Source of the DNA: DATFCK01 sp963728975 | Lineage (GTDB): Bacteria > Verrucomicrobiota > Verrucomicrobiia > Chthoniobacterales > UBA10450 | DNA length: 64,000 bases | Reading direction: 5' to 3' | Assembly: GCA_963728975.1 (NCBI GenBank) | Contig: CAVSMF010000005.1 | Coordinates: 267,120 to 331,119, forward strand | Shown: positions 63,761-64,000 of the stretch, piece after piece | Position numbering within the stretch: position 1 is the first letter of the stretch | Layout: each line of letters begins with the position of its first letter | Notes under the pieces: generated by a model | What the model was told of the DNA's origin: nothing | The model's input: the letters and a program-made list of their open reading frames with translations, nothing else | The model's database searches: none | Translations under genes and position numbers: made by a program

Positions 63761-64000
63761 CTAAAGAGTGGAACTGTTGATAGTAGAAGGCTTAGGTTTC
63801 ACTATCTTTGGAAACAGTTGGACGATGAAATTTTGAATCAACTTGTCCGTCTCTTTCTCGGACCGGCCGAATTTGGACAGCCCTTGGGTGATGTTGGACG
63901 CCACCGTCACGTAGGCCCACCGCTGATCGTATCCTTTCACTACCCGGTCGCGGATATCGGCCAGGGCGCGATGAATCGCTGAGGGTGTAACCTCCTCGTA
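63761..64000 (-). CDS. Unknown protein, truncated by the window edge
   Basis: The last 79 codons of a minus-strand frame, ending TAG at 63761-63763. Reads YEEVTPSAIHRALADIRDRV and WAYVTVASNITQGLSKFGRS, a helical, charged segment ending FPKIVKPKPSTINSSTL. No family recognised. The start lies beyond base 64000. From 63622 to 63760 nothing else is supported. Confidence 0.55.
   Translation of the reverse strand, partial: YEEVTPSAIHRALADIRDRVVKGYDQRWAYVTVASNITQGLSKFGRSEKETDKLIQNFIVQLFPKIVKPKPSTINSSTL

Overview
The window looks like a chromosome segment of a soil or freshwater Verrucomicrobiota bacterium (Chthoniobacterales-like). This is inferred from the PEP-CTERM protein, a secreted arylsulfotransferase with a C-terminal YRLEYKDSL/RFYRVR-type module common in that phylum, long-form IspH, many dispersed palindromic repeats, and moderately high GC. 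No rRNA, tRNA, CRISPR array or phage module was recognised.

Layout. (1) 0.3-11.7 kb: a nearly complete reductive pyrimidine catabolism cluster: beta-ureidopropionase-type amidohydrolase, PreA-like dihydropyrimidine dehydrogenase, malonate/methylmalonate-semialdehyde dehydrogenase, dihydropyrimidinase, NCS1 nucleobase permease and a beta-alanine-type class III aminotransferase. Together these would import uracil/thymine and convert them to acetyl-CoA or propionyl-CoA. Two PIN-type toxin-antitoxin modules sit directly after hydA, separated by partial copies of the hydA 3' end. (2) 11.8-37.1 kb: housekeeping genes (IspH, L,D-transpeptidase, an LMW-phosphatase-GlyA fusion, Zwf, OpcA, QueA, family 4 UDG, DnaX, YbaB) mixed with a REP-associated transposase between two REP palindromes. 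Five genes here are broken: ku, a lipid A acyltransferase-like gene, opcA, a TPR gene and dnaX. (3) 37.5-44.4 kb: an ABC-2 polysaccharide export permease followed by about 6 kb of repeats carrying four nucleotidyltransferase-based toxin-antitoxin-like modules, the last a MntA-HepT pair. Several are bounded by direct repeats, one set being a copy of the permease 3' end, and one toxin gene is interrupted by a small inverted-repeat element. (4) 44.4-64 kb: a surface polysaccharide locus with an arylsulfotransferase, two secreted beta-helix proteins, an O-antigen ligase/polymerase-like protein, a flippase, six glycosyltransferases, two methyltransferases and a nucleotide-sugar dehydrogenase.

The most unusual pattern is that toxin-antitoxin modules lie between direct repeats, and at two independent places those repeats are duplicated 3' ends of the upstream metabolic or transport gene. 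The second notable feature is dnaX, split exactly between its gamma-like and tau-like parts by a repeat expansion containing a run of eight C. All functional calls come from reading motifs; none was checked by a database search.
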